DNA of 64,000 nt from JAJKJG01 sp036556825 (GTDB taxonomy: Bacteria > Pseudomonadota > Alphaproteobacteria > Rhizobiales > Beijerinckiaceae). Position numbers and translations under genes: made by a program. Where the stretch lies: positions 6,500 through 70,499 of the forward strand of contig DATBIR010000161.1 in NCBI GenBank assembly GCA_036556825.1, given 5' to 3'. Within the stretch, counting starts at the first letter, position 1. Each line of letters opens with the position of its first letter. Of the stretch, positions 26,067 through 34,876 are shown piece after piece. The notes beneath the pieces are model-generated. The model had not been told where the DNA came from, ran no database searches, and was given only the letters and a program-made list of their open reading frames with translations.

Positions 26067-27113
26067 ATGACCGGTTCGGAGCTGCTGCAAGAGATTGCGA
26101 CCTTTTGGAAGGTCGACCGGGCACACATCCGTTGGCGCGAAGACGGGTTCGACTGGTGGCCGGGCAGTTACGTCGTTCGCGTCAGAACATTTCCGCCTCG
26201 AATGAACCATGCAGACGCCCGATGGCGTCTTACGGTTGAAACGGAGCTTGCCCGATCGGCGCCCATCGATGCCGAGAGCCTCGCGGACGAGCTGTCTTAC
26301 GCTACTCCCGCGATGACGCCCGCCTACTCCCTGGTGTATGCGCCGCATGGCTCAACGAAGGACGTCAGCGAGGGCGCCTCGGGGCTCAAATTTTTCAACT
26401 CGGCCTACGTCAATTCCGAGATGCTGTCCGTCACGCGACTCTTCGCACGGCTCGCGCTGCTGCAGGTCATTAATGCCGAATTGCTCGGCGATCATCTGGC
26501 GAAGGAATTCGGGGCGGAACCTGCATTCGTCGGGGCGGGCAGGGCGCAAGAACGCGCCCCTGTCGTCGACGTGGCTCTCTCGATCTACTTGGACGAAGGG
26601 GCCAAGCCGAGCCAATGGAGCAACGTCAGCGAGTTTGCTGCATTTGTCGAGCGGTATGCGCAATCTGAGAGCTGCGTCGGTCGCGCCGACAAAGCAAGCA
26701 TGATGCTCGAGACTCCGTTCGGCGAAGACACGGCGATTGTCCAGCTTCGGTCCAACCAGCCGCACGAATATCTTGGGAGCGGCCTGCTCGTGACGCTGGA
26801 GCTTCCGGAGATCGCGTCCGGCGACGACGCCGCCGAAGAGGCCGCACTCCTGAATAACCTGGAGGCGAGCAGCTGGACGGATTTCCCTCAGTTGGGCTGC
26901 TGGCACACCTTCGAAACTGAGAACGAGGTGGACGCCCTGGTGCACTCGTCTTTCGTTCCGAACGCGCTCTACGGCAACCTCGTGGCGAGCAATCTGGCGA
27001 TGTGGTCCCTCAACCGGGCACAGTGGGTTCGGGCAACACGCCGGCCCGACCTGAAAGACAAGGCGATGAGCGAGATCATCCAGCAGCGGTTGAGGAGCGG
27101 CGTCCCGCATTAG
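26067..27113 (+). CDS. Hypothetical protein, tandem paralogue 1, internally duplicated
   Basis: A 348-aa protein of no family that I recognise, without signal peptide or membrane helix. By eye it has two similar halves. In the first, a beta-hairpin (GSYVVRVRTFPP...WRLTVETEL) is followed by FFNSAYVNSEMLSVTRLFARLALLQVINAE; in the second, TAIVQLRSNQPH...GLLVTLELP is followed by VHSSFVPNALYGNLVASNLAMWSLNRAQ. Sheet followed by a long helix resembles YbjN or type III secretion chaperone-like folds, but this is only a fold impression. The ATG at 26067 follows TTGAGGAGT. The next gene is its paralogue, with equal gene direction and the same opening GSELLQEIA. Confidence 0.75.
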   Translation: MTGSELLQEIATFWKVDRAHIRWREDGFDWWPGSYVVRVRTFPPRMNHADARWRLTVETELARSAPIDAESLADELSYATPAMTPAYSLVYAPHGSTKDVSEGASGLKFFNSAYVNSEMLSVTRLFARLALLQVINAELLGDHLAKEFGAEPAFVGAGRAQERAPVVDVALSIYLDEGAKPSQWSNVSEFAAFVERYAQSESCVGRADKASMMLETPFGEDTAIVQLRSNQPHEYLGSGLLVTLELPEIASGDDAAEEAALLNNLEASSWTDFPQLGCWHTFETENEVDALVHSSFVPNALYGNLVASNLAMWSLNRAQWVRATRRPDLKDKAMSEIIQQRLRSGVPH

Positions 27114-27206
27114 GATGTCAGCAGCGCGCTCCGTTGCGATCGGGCGGCGGGATTAGCGCGCGACCAAGGCAGGAAAGCTGCTGAGCCTATGTCCGGGAGC
27201 TGCGTC

Positions 27207-28286
27207 ATGAGGGGTTCTGAACTGCTGCAGGAGATCGCCGGCGTATGGCAGGTTGAGCAATCGCAGACGCGTTGGGTCGAAAACGGCTTCGACTGGTCTC
27301 CCGGCAGTCATCTCGTTCAGGTCAGATCAGTTCCGCCGCGGCCTTACCATCCGGCGGACAGCGACCGCTGGGGTCTTGTGGTCCGGACAGACCTGCTCAG
27401 GTCGCCGGCAATCGAAAGCCGCGCATTCACGCAGCTTTTGGCGACGATGGCACCGGACACGATATCCACCTACGCGTTCGTCTATCCCCCGCCCACGTTC
27501 TGGAACAAACATCCTGATGAGCGCCGTCCCACTCTCACGTTGTTTAGCTCTGCTTACGTCAATTCCGAGATGACGGGCTTACCGCGGTTCTTTGCTCGAG
27601 CCGCTCTCCTGCAGGCTATCGACGCCGAATTTTACTCTCATCAGTGGGCCAAGGAACTCGGCGGCGAGCCTGCATTCATCGGATCGGGCAGGGCGTCTGC
27701 CTACGACGACATTCTGAATGTCGCGCGCGATTTTTTCGGGCCGGAAGGGGCTCAGCCGAGCCGATGGCGCGATGTCGACGAGTTCTCCGCATTTGCCAAG
27801 CAATTCGGCAACTCTGATGCCTGTTGGGCGAACGCCGACGCCGACGGCATGGCGCTCGAGGCGCCCTTTGGCAATGACAGTGTGCTCATTCGACTTCGAT
27901 CCCATCTGCCGCACGCTCAACTCGGAAACGGGCTGTCTGTGACGCTCGAGCTTCCAACCATATCGTCCGTGGAGGAGGCCGTCTCGGGCGCCGCGCACCT
28001 GAACTTCTGGGAGGCAAAATTCTGGACGGATATCCCCCTGCTGGGATGCTGGCATGTGGTCGTTATGAGAGGTGACGAGGCTCGGGTCGCCCATACCTCA
28101 TTCATTCCGAATGCTCTCTACACCGAGGGCATCGCCAGCAATCTCGCCTTGTGGTCGATTGCGCGAGCGAGGGCGGTGCGCAGGGAATGGTTCCCGAAGC
28201 TCGAAGACAAGACGATGAGCGAGATTCTTCGGGAGCGGATAAGGGCCAGCGCGTTCGACAAAAGTGCCGGCCCGTCCGCCAGCTGA
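27207..28286 (+). CDS. Hypothetical protein, tandem paralogue 2, internally duplicated
   Basis: A 359-aa paralogue of the preceding protein, aligned over its whole length: both open with (T/R)GSELLQEIA, share the aromatic turn GFDW-PGS, the stretch SAYVNSEM with a following helix, the pair GGEPAFIGSGRA/GAEPAFVGAGRA, and a C-terminal S-F-(V/I)-PNALY block. A GGGAG site precedes the ATG; an ATG at 27189 is less likely. It diverges most in loops. A duplication inside the gene and then duplication of the whole gene would explain the four-lobed pair. Function unknown; the neighbours (CheR and a TctC gene) do not explain it. Confidence 0.75.
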   Translation: MRGSELLQEIAGVWQVEQSQTRWVENGFDWSPGSHLVQVRSVPPRPYHPADSDRWGLVVRTDLLRSPAIESRAFTQLLATMAPDTISTYAFVYPPPTFWNKHPDERRPTLTLFSSAYVNSEMTGLPRFFARAALLQAIDAEFYSHQWAKELGGEPAFIGSGRASAYDDILNVARDFFGPEGAQPSRWRDVDEFSAFAKQFGNSDACWANADADGMALEAPFGNDSVLIRLRSHLPHAQLGNGLSVTLELPTISSVEEAVSGAAHLNFWEAKFWTDIPLLGCWHVVVMRGDEARVAHTSFIPNALYTEGIASNLALWSIARARAVRREWFPKLEDKTMSEILRERIRASAFDKSAGPSAS

Positions 28287-28323
28287 AATAATTTCGAGCT
28301 TTCTTCGCTTCCCCCGCTCGCTC

Positions 28324-29295
28324 CTAATTCAGCTCGAGATTCATGGCGCGGATCGTCTTTCCCCAGCGCTCAACCTCGCTTTTTACGAAGGCCTTGAGCG
28401 CTTCGGGCGAGCGGCGGTCCCTTTGCGGCAGGATCGCGCCCTGCGCCGCGAATTGCTGCTGCAGTTTCGGGCTGTCGAGGGCGGCAGCCGCCGCAGCGTT
28501 GAGCTTCTTCACGATGTCCGCCGGCGTGCCCTTCGGCAGGAAGAGGCCGTGCCAGGCGGATGCGTCGAGGCCGGCCATGCCCTGCTCCTCGGCCGTCGGC
28601 ACGTCGGGCAACGCCGACGAGCGCGACGCCGCAAGAAGCGCGAACGCCTTGATCTGTCCCTCCCGGATCTGGCCGATGGGCGAGGGGAGAAGCCCACATT
28701 GATAATCGATGCGGCCCGCGACCATGTCCTGCATGGCGAGGGGCGCGCTGCGGTAGGGCACGTGCGTGACCTCGACGCCGACGGTGGCGTGGACCAGCGC
28801 GCAGCCGAGATGCGAGGCGGAGCCGGTGCCGGCGGAGCCGAATTGCAACTGCGACTGGTTCTGCTTCAGGTAGGCGACGAACTCGGCGAGCGTCGTCGCC
28901 GGGACGTCCTTGCGCCCGAGCAGGATTGCCGGCAGGTCCCCGACCAGCGCGACGTGCTCGAAATCGGTCTCGGCGTTGTAGGCGGGCTTGCGGTAGAGCG
29001 CCTGGCTGTGGGCGTGCGTAGCGATGTTCCCCAGGACTATCTGGTAGCCGTCCGGTTCCGCCCGCGCCACGCGCGCCGCTCCGGTCATGCCGCCGCCGCC
29101 GCTCACATTCTCGACGATCACGTTGGCGCCGAGCTGCTCGGACAGCGCGCTGGCCAGGACCCGGCCGAGGACGTCGGTGGCGCTGCCGGCCGCAAAGGGC
29201 ACGACCAGCGTCACAGTCCGCTCCGGCCAGTTTTGGGCGGCCGCCGGGCCGACGAAGGACATGCCGAGAACGCAGGCAAGCAGGAACAATCGCAT
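28324..29295 (-). CDS. TctC/Bug family substrate-binding protein
   Basis: A 323-aa periplasmic receptor. The signal peptide MRLFLLACVLGMSFVGPAAA is followed by QNWPERTVTLVVPFAAGSATDVLGRVLA, which has the Bug family pattern of a first strand and an anion-binding loop, and VENVSGGGGMTGAARVARAEPDGY. The ATG at 29295 follows CCAGGAG; an upstream start would add 28 odd residues. No tctA or tctB gene adjoins it. It is divergent from a cupin and a hydroxyacid dehydrogenase, so it may feed their substrate. Confidence 0.88.
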   Translation of the reverse strand: MRLFLLACVLGMSFVGPAAAQNWPERTVTLVVPFAAGSATDVLGRVLASALSEQLGANVIVENVSGGGGMTGAARVARAEPDGYQIVLGNIATHAHSQALYRKPAYNAETDFEHVALVGDLPAILLGRKDVPATTLAEFVAYLKQNQSQLQFGSAGTGSASHLGCALVHATVGVEVTHVPYRSAPLAMQDMVAGRIDYQCGLLPSPIGQIREGQIKAFALLAASRSSALPDVPTAEEQGMAGLDASAWHGLFLPKGTPADIVKKLNAAAAAALDSPKLQQQFAAQGAILPQRDRRSPEALKAFVKSEVERWGKTIRAMNLELN

Positions 29296-29571
29296 GAGGC
29301 AACTCCTGGTTAGGATAGCATCGTGGCCAGCAAGAGCCCCACCGATATCCGCCCGAGGGCGGGAACGCGCGGGGCACACGCCCTTCGCATACGGGAAAAC
29401 CCGCCGCTTGCAAGATCAGCCGTCGCGCCCGCAGGGCCGGCGCTGGGCAAGGCGCAGCCCCTTGCCCGCTTCGTCGGCGGCCGACCTCGGCTAGCCCGTC
29501 CGGCCCGAGTGGCTGGACATGGGCGGTGCGCAAACTAGGATTCCCGGCCGGACACAGCAGGAACCGCCGCA
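29296..29571. other. Divergent intergenic region
   Basis: This 276-bp stretch separates the minus-strand tctC-type gene from the plus-strand cupin gene and must hold promoters for both. I see no convincing dyad or clean -35/-10 pair; the sequence is G+C-rich and short ORFs crossing it lack ribosome sites. Confidence 0.5.
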
Positions 29572-30138
29572 ATGACTTCCCGCGAATTGACGAAGCCTCG
29601 GGGCGAGGCGCCAGGGCCGTCGGGGCTCGACACGAGCAAGGTGGCCTACCAGCTGCCGCCGACCGGCTTGATTCCCGACATTTTCGTCGGTGCCGCGCTC
29701 GAACTCGACGACGAAGAAAGGGACTGGGTGCCGCAATCGCCCGACGTCGCGTTCAGGCCACTCGTGCTCAACGTGAGCCAGGGCTACTACGTCAACATCT
29801 TGCGCGTGCGCTCCTCCGGCGTTCTGTCGCGCCATCGGCACAGCGGGCCGGTGCACGCCTTCACCCTGCGCGGGCGCTGGCACTATCTCGAGCACGATTG
29901 GGTCGCGAAGGCCGGCGACTACGTCTTCGAGCCTCCGGGCGAGACGCATACGCTCATCGTGCCCGACGATGTCAAGGAGATGGCGACGCTGTTCCACGTC
30001 ACGGGCGGCTACACCTATGTCGACCCGTACGGGAAGGCGCTCGGCTACGAAGACGTGTTCACCAAGCTCGAGAACGCGCGCGTCCATTATGAGCGCGTCG
30101 GGCTCGGCGCCGACTACGTCAATCGCCTCGTGCGCTGA
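29572..30138 (+). CDS. Cupin dioxygenase-like protein, 2,4'-dihydroxyacetophenone dioxygenase family
   Basis: A 188-aa single-domain cupin. Metal-binding residues are visible as His88-x-His90 (SRHRHSGPVH) in cupin motif 1 and His126 in PPGETHTL of motif 2, with Glu124 as a possible further ligand. This resembles 2,4'-dihydroxyacetophenone dioxygenase, a non-haem iron enzyme that cleaves a C-C bond in aryl ketones. The start ATG is preceded by CAGGAA. It is followed 43 bp later by a hydroxyacid dehydrogenase, and both genes probably form an operon; a link with aromatic or hydroxyketone breakdown is plausible but unproven. Confidence 0.85.
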   Translation: MTSRELTKPRGEAPGPSGLDTSKVAYQLPPTGLIPDIFVGAALELDDEERDWVPQSPDVAFRPLVLNVSQGYYVNILRVRSSGVLSRHRHSGPVHAFTLRGRWHYLEHDWVAKAGDYVFEPPGETHTLIVPDDVKEMATLFHVTGGYTYVDPYGKALGYEDVFTKLENARVHYERVGLGADYVNRLVR

Positions 30139-30181
30139 CAAGGATTGGCCGGCCATGGCCGGCGGCATGCGGGAGGTCGCA

Positions 30182-31132
30182 ATGACGTCTGTGGAGATGA
30201 AACGGGGCCGGGTCGCCGTCGTCGGGCTCGGCGCCATGGGCGTCGGCATGGCGCTGACGCTGATCAGAGCCGGCTTCGCGGTCGCCGGATACGATCTGTC
30301 GGACGCGGCCGTCGCGCGTCTGGTGGCGGCGGGCGGCCATGGAGCGCGATCGCCTGCCGAAGCCGCAGAGGGCGCGACAGCAGTGGTGAGCGTCGTCGTC
30401 AATGCGGCTCAGACGGAAGCCGTCCTTTTCGGCAGCGAGGGATGCGCAGGCACCATGGCGGCGGATGCCGTGTTCATCTCATGCGCCACGATGGCGCCGG
30501 ACGCGGCTGCGGCGCTCGCCGGCCGGTTGCGCAAGGCGGGACGTGATTTCGTCGATGCGCCGATCAGCGGCGGCGCCAAGCGCGCCGCGGACGGGTCGCT
30601 GACCATTCTTGCATCCGGCAATCCCGCGGCACTGGACAAGGCGCGGCCGGTGCTGCGCGCGATGGGGCAGACGCTGCACGAGCTCGGCACCGAGCCCGGC
30701 ACTGCCGCGGCCTTCAAGATGATCAACCAGCTGCTCGCCGGCGTGCATATCGCCGTAGCCTGCGAGGCGATTGCCTTCGCGGCGAAGCTGGGGCTCGACA
30801 TCGGCAAGGTCTATGACGTCATCAGCCAGGCGGCGGGGACGTCCTGGATGTTCGAGAACCGCATCCCGCATGTGCTCGAGGGCGACTACACGCCGCTCTC
30901 GGCCGTCAACATCTTCACCAAGGACCTCGGCATCGTCATGGACATGGGCCGGGCCGCGAATTTTCCCGTACCCATGGCAGCGACGGCGCTGCAACTCTTC
31001 ACGATGACATCCGCCGCCGGCATGGGACGTGACGACGACTCGTCCGTCGCGCGTTTCTACGCACAAACGGCAGGCGTGACGCTGCCGCACAAATCGGCGG
31101 TGGGAGGCGCCTCCGACCAAGACCCTGCCTGA
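30182..31132 (+). CDS. NAD(P)-dependent beta-hydroxyacid dehydrogenase (3-hydroxyisobutyrate dehydrogenase family)
   Basis: A 316-aa oxidoreductase of the 6PGDH-like beta-hydroxyacid dehydrogenase family. The cofactor motif GLGAMGVGMA is at residues 15-24, the substrate-binding DAPISGGAKRA is at 125-135, and the catalytic lysine is Lys179 in FKMINQLLAG. Substrates in the family include 3-hydroxyisobutyrate, tartronate semialdehyde and L-threonate; the long helical C-terminus with TKDLGIVMDMG is common to them all. An ideal GGGAGGTC precedes the ATG at 30182. It lies immediately after the cupin gene. Confidence 0.9.
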   Translation: MTSVEMKRGRVAVVGLGAMGVGMALTLIRAGFAVAGYDLSDAAVARLVAAGGHGARSPAEAAEGATAVVSVVVNAAQTEAVLFGSEGCAGTMAADAVFISCATMAPDAAAALAGRLRKAGRDFVDAPISGGAKRAADGSLTILASGNPAALDKARPVLRAMGQTLHELGTEPGTAAAFKMINQLLAGVHIAVACEAIAFAAKLGLDIGKVYDVISQAAGTSWMFENRIPHVLEGDYTPLSAVNIFTKDLGIVMDMGRAANFPVPMAATALQLFTMTSAAGMGRDDDSSVARFYAQTAGVTLPHKSAVGGASDQDPA

Positions 31133-31179
31133 GTAAGCCGGCTTGCATCGACCCGCTTGGTCCGGTCATGCCCGCGACC

Positions 31180-33102
31180 TTATGCAGGGCGCGTTGACGT
31201 GACCACGGCCGAAGTCGTCTGGCCATGCGGTGCCGCGTTGCCCGACCACAGCCACACGCGCATGGCCGCGGCGCGGCCGCGGATATGCACGTCACGCGTT
31301 CCGGTCAGCGTCCCGGCCTCGAGCACGTCGCAGGCCGCTCCCGCGGCCTCGTAGAGCTGATCGCTGAGTGCCAGCGCGACCCCGTGATCGGCGGCCACCT
31401 CCATGAGGCGGCTGGCCACGTTCACCGTGTCGCCGATCGCCGTGATATGCTCGTGGCTACCGCCGCCGAGGCGCGAGGCGACGATCATCCCGAAATGCGC
31501 GCCGATCTTGAACCCCAGCCGCGAGGAGATCGGGGAGGGGAGAGAGGCCAGCCACGCGGCGGTGCCCGCGCTCAGGCCGACGCAGGCACGCACGGCGTGA
31601 CACGCATCCTCGTTCGAAGGATCGGGCAGGCCGAACAGGATCATGGCGCCGTCACCCATGAAGGCGGCGACAATGCCATGGCAGCGCACAGCTTCCTCGT
31701 CGACCAGGGTATGAAAGGCTTTCAGCAAGGTGCGCGTGTCGCTCGGGCCCAGGCTCTCGCTCAGGCCCGTGAAGCCGGACAGGTCCACGAACACCACCGC
31801 CGCCTGCTGCCGCACCGGCTCTTTCAGGAATGCCGGATCGCGGGCCAGGCGCGCGGCGAGGCTCGGCGGCTGGAAGCGTCGCAGCGTTCCGCTCTCGACC
31901 TCGAGGCTGTCGGCGCGCCGGCGGTCCGCTAGCAGACGCGCGCCGCCAAAGATGATGGCGGGTGGCACCGCCGCGACGATCGGCAAGGTCGCGCTCAACC
32001 AGACACCGTCGACGAAAGCAGCCGTTGCAATGGCGACCCACAGGATCACCACCAGGGCGATCGCGGCAAAGCCTACGGCCGTGCGATGCCAGGCCAGCAG
32101 CAGCACCAGCAGAACCGGCAAGCTCACGGCGACGGCGGCGTCGATGCGGCGCACGCGCCAGTCGCGCAGGAGGCCGTCACCGATGAGAAGATGGGCGGTC
32201 GCCGTCGCGAGAACTTCCACCCCCGGCAGGATCGGATCGAACGGCGTGGGAAAAACATCGCCGCCACCGGTCACGGTCGCGCCGACCAGCACCACACGGC
32301 CGCGCAGCGCGTCATCGTGGACACGGCCCGCCAGCAAGTGCGCGGCGCCGATCGTGGTCACGGCGCCGCGCGATCCGTAGAAGCGCAGCGGCAGGCGGTA
32401 TCCGTGATCGGTGCCGATTTTCTGCCCACCGATCACGACCCCGTCGGGCTCGAGTGCGGGGTCACGCCCGATGGCGAGTGCTGCGACCCGCAACGGCAAC
32501 GACACCGCAACGCCGCCACCGGCTTGAAGAACGAGGGGCAGATAGCGCGGGGTGCCCGCACGATCAGTGGCGAGATTGACCGCGCCGACGGCGGCGGCTT
32601 CGGCGAAGCGCGGCTGCGGCAGCAGCAGATGATCGACCGCGGGCGCGCCGCGCAGCCCGCTTCCCTTGTCGGGGGGAAGCGATTGCAGCCCGCTTGTGAA
32701 CGTGCCGGCTGCAGCAATGATGACCGGCGCCGCGCGCAGCGCCGATGCGAGCGCCTCGTCACCGGCCTCGGGACCTGGATCGACCAACAGCAGATCCAGC
32801 GCGATCGCCTTCGCGCCCATACCGGCGATCCGTTCGACCAGCCGCGCGAGGGTGGTGCGCGGCAACGGATAAGCTCCTGCCTGCCGCACGGTGTTGTCGT
32901 CGATCGCCACGATGGTGACGATATCGGGCGCCGGACGTTCGCCCTGGACCAGGAACCGCAGATCGGTGAGAGGCGCCTCGAGCCGTTCGAGCAGCGAGAT
33001 TTCGCCGCGCCAGTGCGGCGCGGCGAGAAACGCGCCCCACGAAGCCGCCGCGCATGCGGCAATGACGGTGGCGAAGTGCCGCCGCCAGCCTCGTCCGCTC
33101 AT
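31180..33102 (-). CDS. CHASE2 domain adenylate/guanylate cyclase
   Basis: A 640-aa membrane signalling protein. A membrane helix at 10-29 anchors a CHASE2 sensory domain to about residue 300, three membrane helices follow (about 315-395), and a class III nucleotidyl cyclase domain lies at 435-610. The metal-binding aspartates are present in VVFVDLSGFTG and AAFMGDGAMILFG, and the transition-state region IGDTVNVASRLME is intact, so cyclic nucleotide synthesis is likely. The start overlaps the FecR gene stop by ATGA. CHASE2-cyclase plus FecR is a recurrent pair in proteobacteria; the extracytoplasmic signal is unknown. Confidence 0.9.
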   Translation of the reverse strand: MSGRGWRRHFATVIAACAAASWGAFLAAPHWRGEISLLERLEAPLTDLRFLVQGERPAPDIVTIVAIDDNTVRQAGAYPLPRTTLARLVERIAGMGAKAIALDLLLVDPGPEAGDEALASALRAAPVIIAAAGTFTSGLQSLPPDKGSGLRGAPAVDHLLLPQPRFAEAAAVGAVNLATDRAGTPRYLPLVLQAGGGVAVSLPLRVAALAIGRDPALEPDGVVIGGQKIGTDHGYRLPLRFYGSRGAVTTIGAAHLLAGRVHDDALRGRVVLVGATVTGGGDVFPTPFDPILPGVEVLATATAHLLIGDGLLRDWRVRRIDAAVAVSLPVLLVLLLAWHRTAVGFAAIALVVILWVAIATAAFVDGVWLSATLPIVAAVPPAIIFGGARLLADRRRADSLEVESGTLRRFQPPSLAARLARDPAFLKEPVRQQAAVVFVDLSGFTGLSESLGPSDTRTLLKAFHTLVDEEAVRCHGIVAAFMGDGAMILFGLPDPSNEDACHAVRACVGLSAGTAAWLASLPSPISSRLGFKIGAHFGMIVASRLGGGSHEHITAIGDTVNVASRLMEVAADHGVALALSDQLYEAAGAACDVLEAGTLTGTRDVHIRGRAAAMRVWLWSGNAAPHGQTTSAVVTSTRPA

Positions 33103-33647
33103 CGGCCGAAACGGGCGAGCAGCGCCGCGGCGCGCTCAGCCGACCACCGCTTCACCTGGAGCGAAGCAGCGCCGGCCTCCACGTCGACGCCGTCGCCAGG
33201 CCCAAGCGTGACGGCGCGTGCACCTCCGGGCCGTTGCACGGCAACGCGGCCGTTCACCACGAACACGGACGTCTTTGCGCCGACGGCATCCACGGCCCAG
33301 TCCGTGCCGCGCACGGCGGCGATCGCCTGCGGCGTCTGCACCCGGAAGGGACGCCCACCTGATCGAGCCGGCGCGTGCACCAGAACGGCTCCGGCCCGCA
33401 GGGTGACGGCGTCCGGCACGGCGTCGCGGTCATGGTCGACGAGCGTGTAGTCGGCGCCGGCGGTCGCTTCGACGGTCAGGCCGGTGCCGCATCGGATCAC
33501 CTGGCGCGCCGGAAAACCTGCCGGCTGCAGCACACAGGTGGCACCTTGTGCCATCACGTCGGCCGGATTGAGAAAGGCGATCGCCGCCAATGCCAGAATG
33601 GCAAGGTGACACCGCCTCGGACCATGTCCGTGCCCATCCATCGCCAT
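33099..33647 (-). CDS. FecR domain protein
   Basis: A 182-aa protein with a signal-like N-terminus (CHLAILALAAIAFLNPADVMAQ) and a FecR domain from about residue 45, shown by ADYTLVDHDRDAVPDAVTLRAGAVLV, FRVQTPQAIAAVRGTDWAVD and GPGDGVDV. FecR domains transmit or hold a periplasmic signal. It is translationally coupled to the CHASE2 cyclase, which suggests that both form one sensory unit. No sigma factor of the FecI type lies next to it. Starts at 33647 or 33641 are both possible. Confidence 0.82.
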   Translation of the reverse strand: MAMDGHGHGPRRCHLAILALAAIAFLNPADVMAQGATCVLQPAGFPARQVIRCGTGLTVEATAGADYTLVDHDRDAVPDAVTLRAGAVLVHAPARSGGRPFRVQTPQAIAAVRGTDWAVDAVGAKTSVFVVNGRVAVQRPGGARAVTLGPGDGVDVEAGAASLQVKRWSAERAAALLARFGR

Positions 33648-33993
33648 CCTCCGCGCTCGTCGCTCGGCACAAGGTCGAGAGTCATGAACTTAGCACGATT
33701 TGCCGCGAGGCGTCTGGTTGGCCGAGGATCGTCGATGCCGGCCAGCCGGTGTGCCTCGATCCCACGTCCATGGACGCTGAGGAACGCGCGCAGCCGGGGC
33801 ATGATCTCGTGCCCCTTCTCGTCTCAGCGGGTGCCGAGCATCGGAGGCGCCCACGCAAGTCGCCGGGTGGTCTGTGATTCCCCAGAAAATCTCCACCAAA
33901 CCTCCATGCCTCCTCAAAGCATTGTGCCCGTCCTCGGAATAGCACTCCTGCCCGAGGGCCTGACTCGCCGGACGCATCAGCAGGAGAACCACC
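33648..33993. other. Intergenic region, no gene supported
   Basis: This 346-bp stretch separates the FecR gene from the alpha/beta hydrolase gene and must carry divergent promoters. Several overlapping short ORFs cross it on both strands, but none has a ribosome site with a plausible protein. I see no long dyad. Confidence 0.5.
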
Positions 33994-34824
33994 ATGACCA
34001 CGCCGCCGGACCCGGTCCTTGACCTTCGGCCCGCATCCGCTCCGGCCTTGCCCGTGCTCTTTCTTCACGGCTCGCTGAGCAGTCGCCGCATGTGGGCCGC
34101 CTACCAAGCTGCCCTTGCTCCGCGCGTGAGCAGAGCGATCGACCTTCCCGGCTATGGGGAGGCACCGGCGCTGACCGAGGTCGGCCCCTGCCGCCTGACC
34201 GAGGTCGTGAGGATCATCCGCCCGGCGCTGAGCGCCCTGACGACGGCGCATGTCGTCGCCCATTCCTTCGGCGGCGCCGTCGCGTTGCGGCTTGCCATCG
34301 AGAGCCCGTCTCTGGTGCGCACGCTGACGCTCATCGAACCGACTTGCCTGTTCCTGCTTCGCCACATGGGGCCGCAAGTATCTGACGCCCTGGCCGGCAT
34401 CGAGCGCATCGGACAAGCGTTCCTGCGCCCGGACGGCGGCGAGCAGCAGCGTTGCGCCATGGCACGGTTCGTCGACTACTGGAACGGCCATGGCGCGTGG
34501 GCCGCCCTCCCGCCCGAGCGTCAGCAGGCGCTGGCACTCAAGTCGGATCAGGTCCGCCGCGACTTCGAGATGCTTTCCGGCGAGCGGCTGCCTCTTGCCG
34601 CGCTGCGACGCCTGGCGCCGCCGACCTTGATCGTCACCGGCACCACGAGCCCCGCCGCCGCTCTTTGCATGGCCGACGGCCTGAGACGCGCAGCCCCGCG
34701 GGCCAGCTTGATCGCCGTTCCGGGGGCCGGCCACATGCTGCCGATGACGCACGCGCCGGAACTCATTCGCATTCTGCGGGTCCGCCTCGAGCTCGACGAC
34801 AGGTCCGACCTGATGGCGGCCTGA
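33994..34824 (+). CDS. Alpha/beta hydrolase
   Basis: A 276-aa alpha/beta hydrolase. The oxyanion-hole motif LHGS is near residue 25, the nucleophile Ser91 sits in AHSFGG, and the catalytic histidine is likely His247 in GAGHML. The acid residue is presumably in the strand ending at about 215 (TLIVTGTTSPAA), although the usual Asp is not obvious there. The ATG follows GCAGGAGAA. It stands alone between divergent and convergent neighbours. Substrates range from esters to C-C bonds, and none can be chosen here. Confidence 0.87.
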   Translation: MTTPPDPVLDLRPASAPALPVLFLHGSLSSRRMWAAYQAALAPRVSRAIDLPGYGEAPALTEVGPCRLTEVVRIIRPALSALTTAHVVAHSFGGAVALRLAIESPSLVRTLTLIEPTCLFLLRHMGPQVSDALAGIERIGQAFLRPDGGEQQRCAMARFVDYWNGHGAWAALPPERQQALALKSDQVRRDFEMLSGERLPLAALRRLAPPTLIVTGTTSPAAALCMADGLRRAAPRASLIAVPGAGHMLPMTHAPELIRILRVRLELDDRSDLMAA

Positions 34825-34876
34825 CGGCAGGGCGTCCCATCGAAGCAGCGCCCCCCCATCGCGCCAGGCGGCGCGG

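Noticed and set aside
31129..31145. AAGCCGGCTT palindrome as terminator between convergent genes
   Set aside because: It has no loop or T-run and is too short to be meaningful in such G+C-rich DNA.
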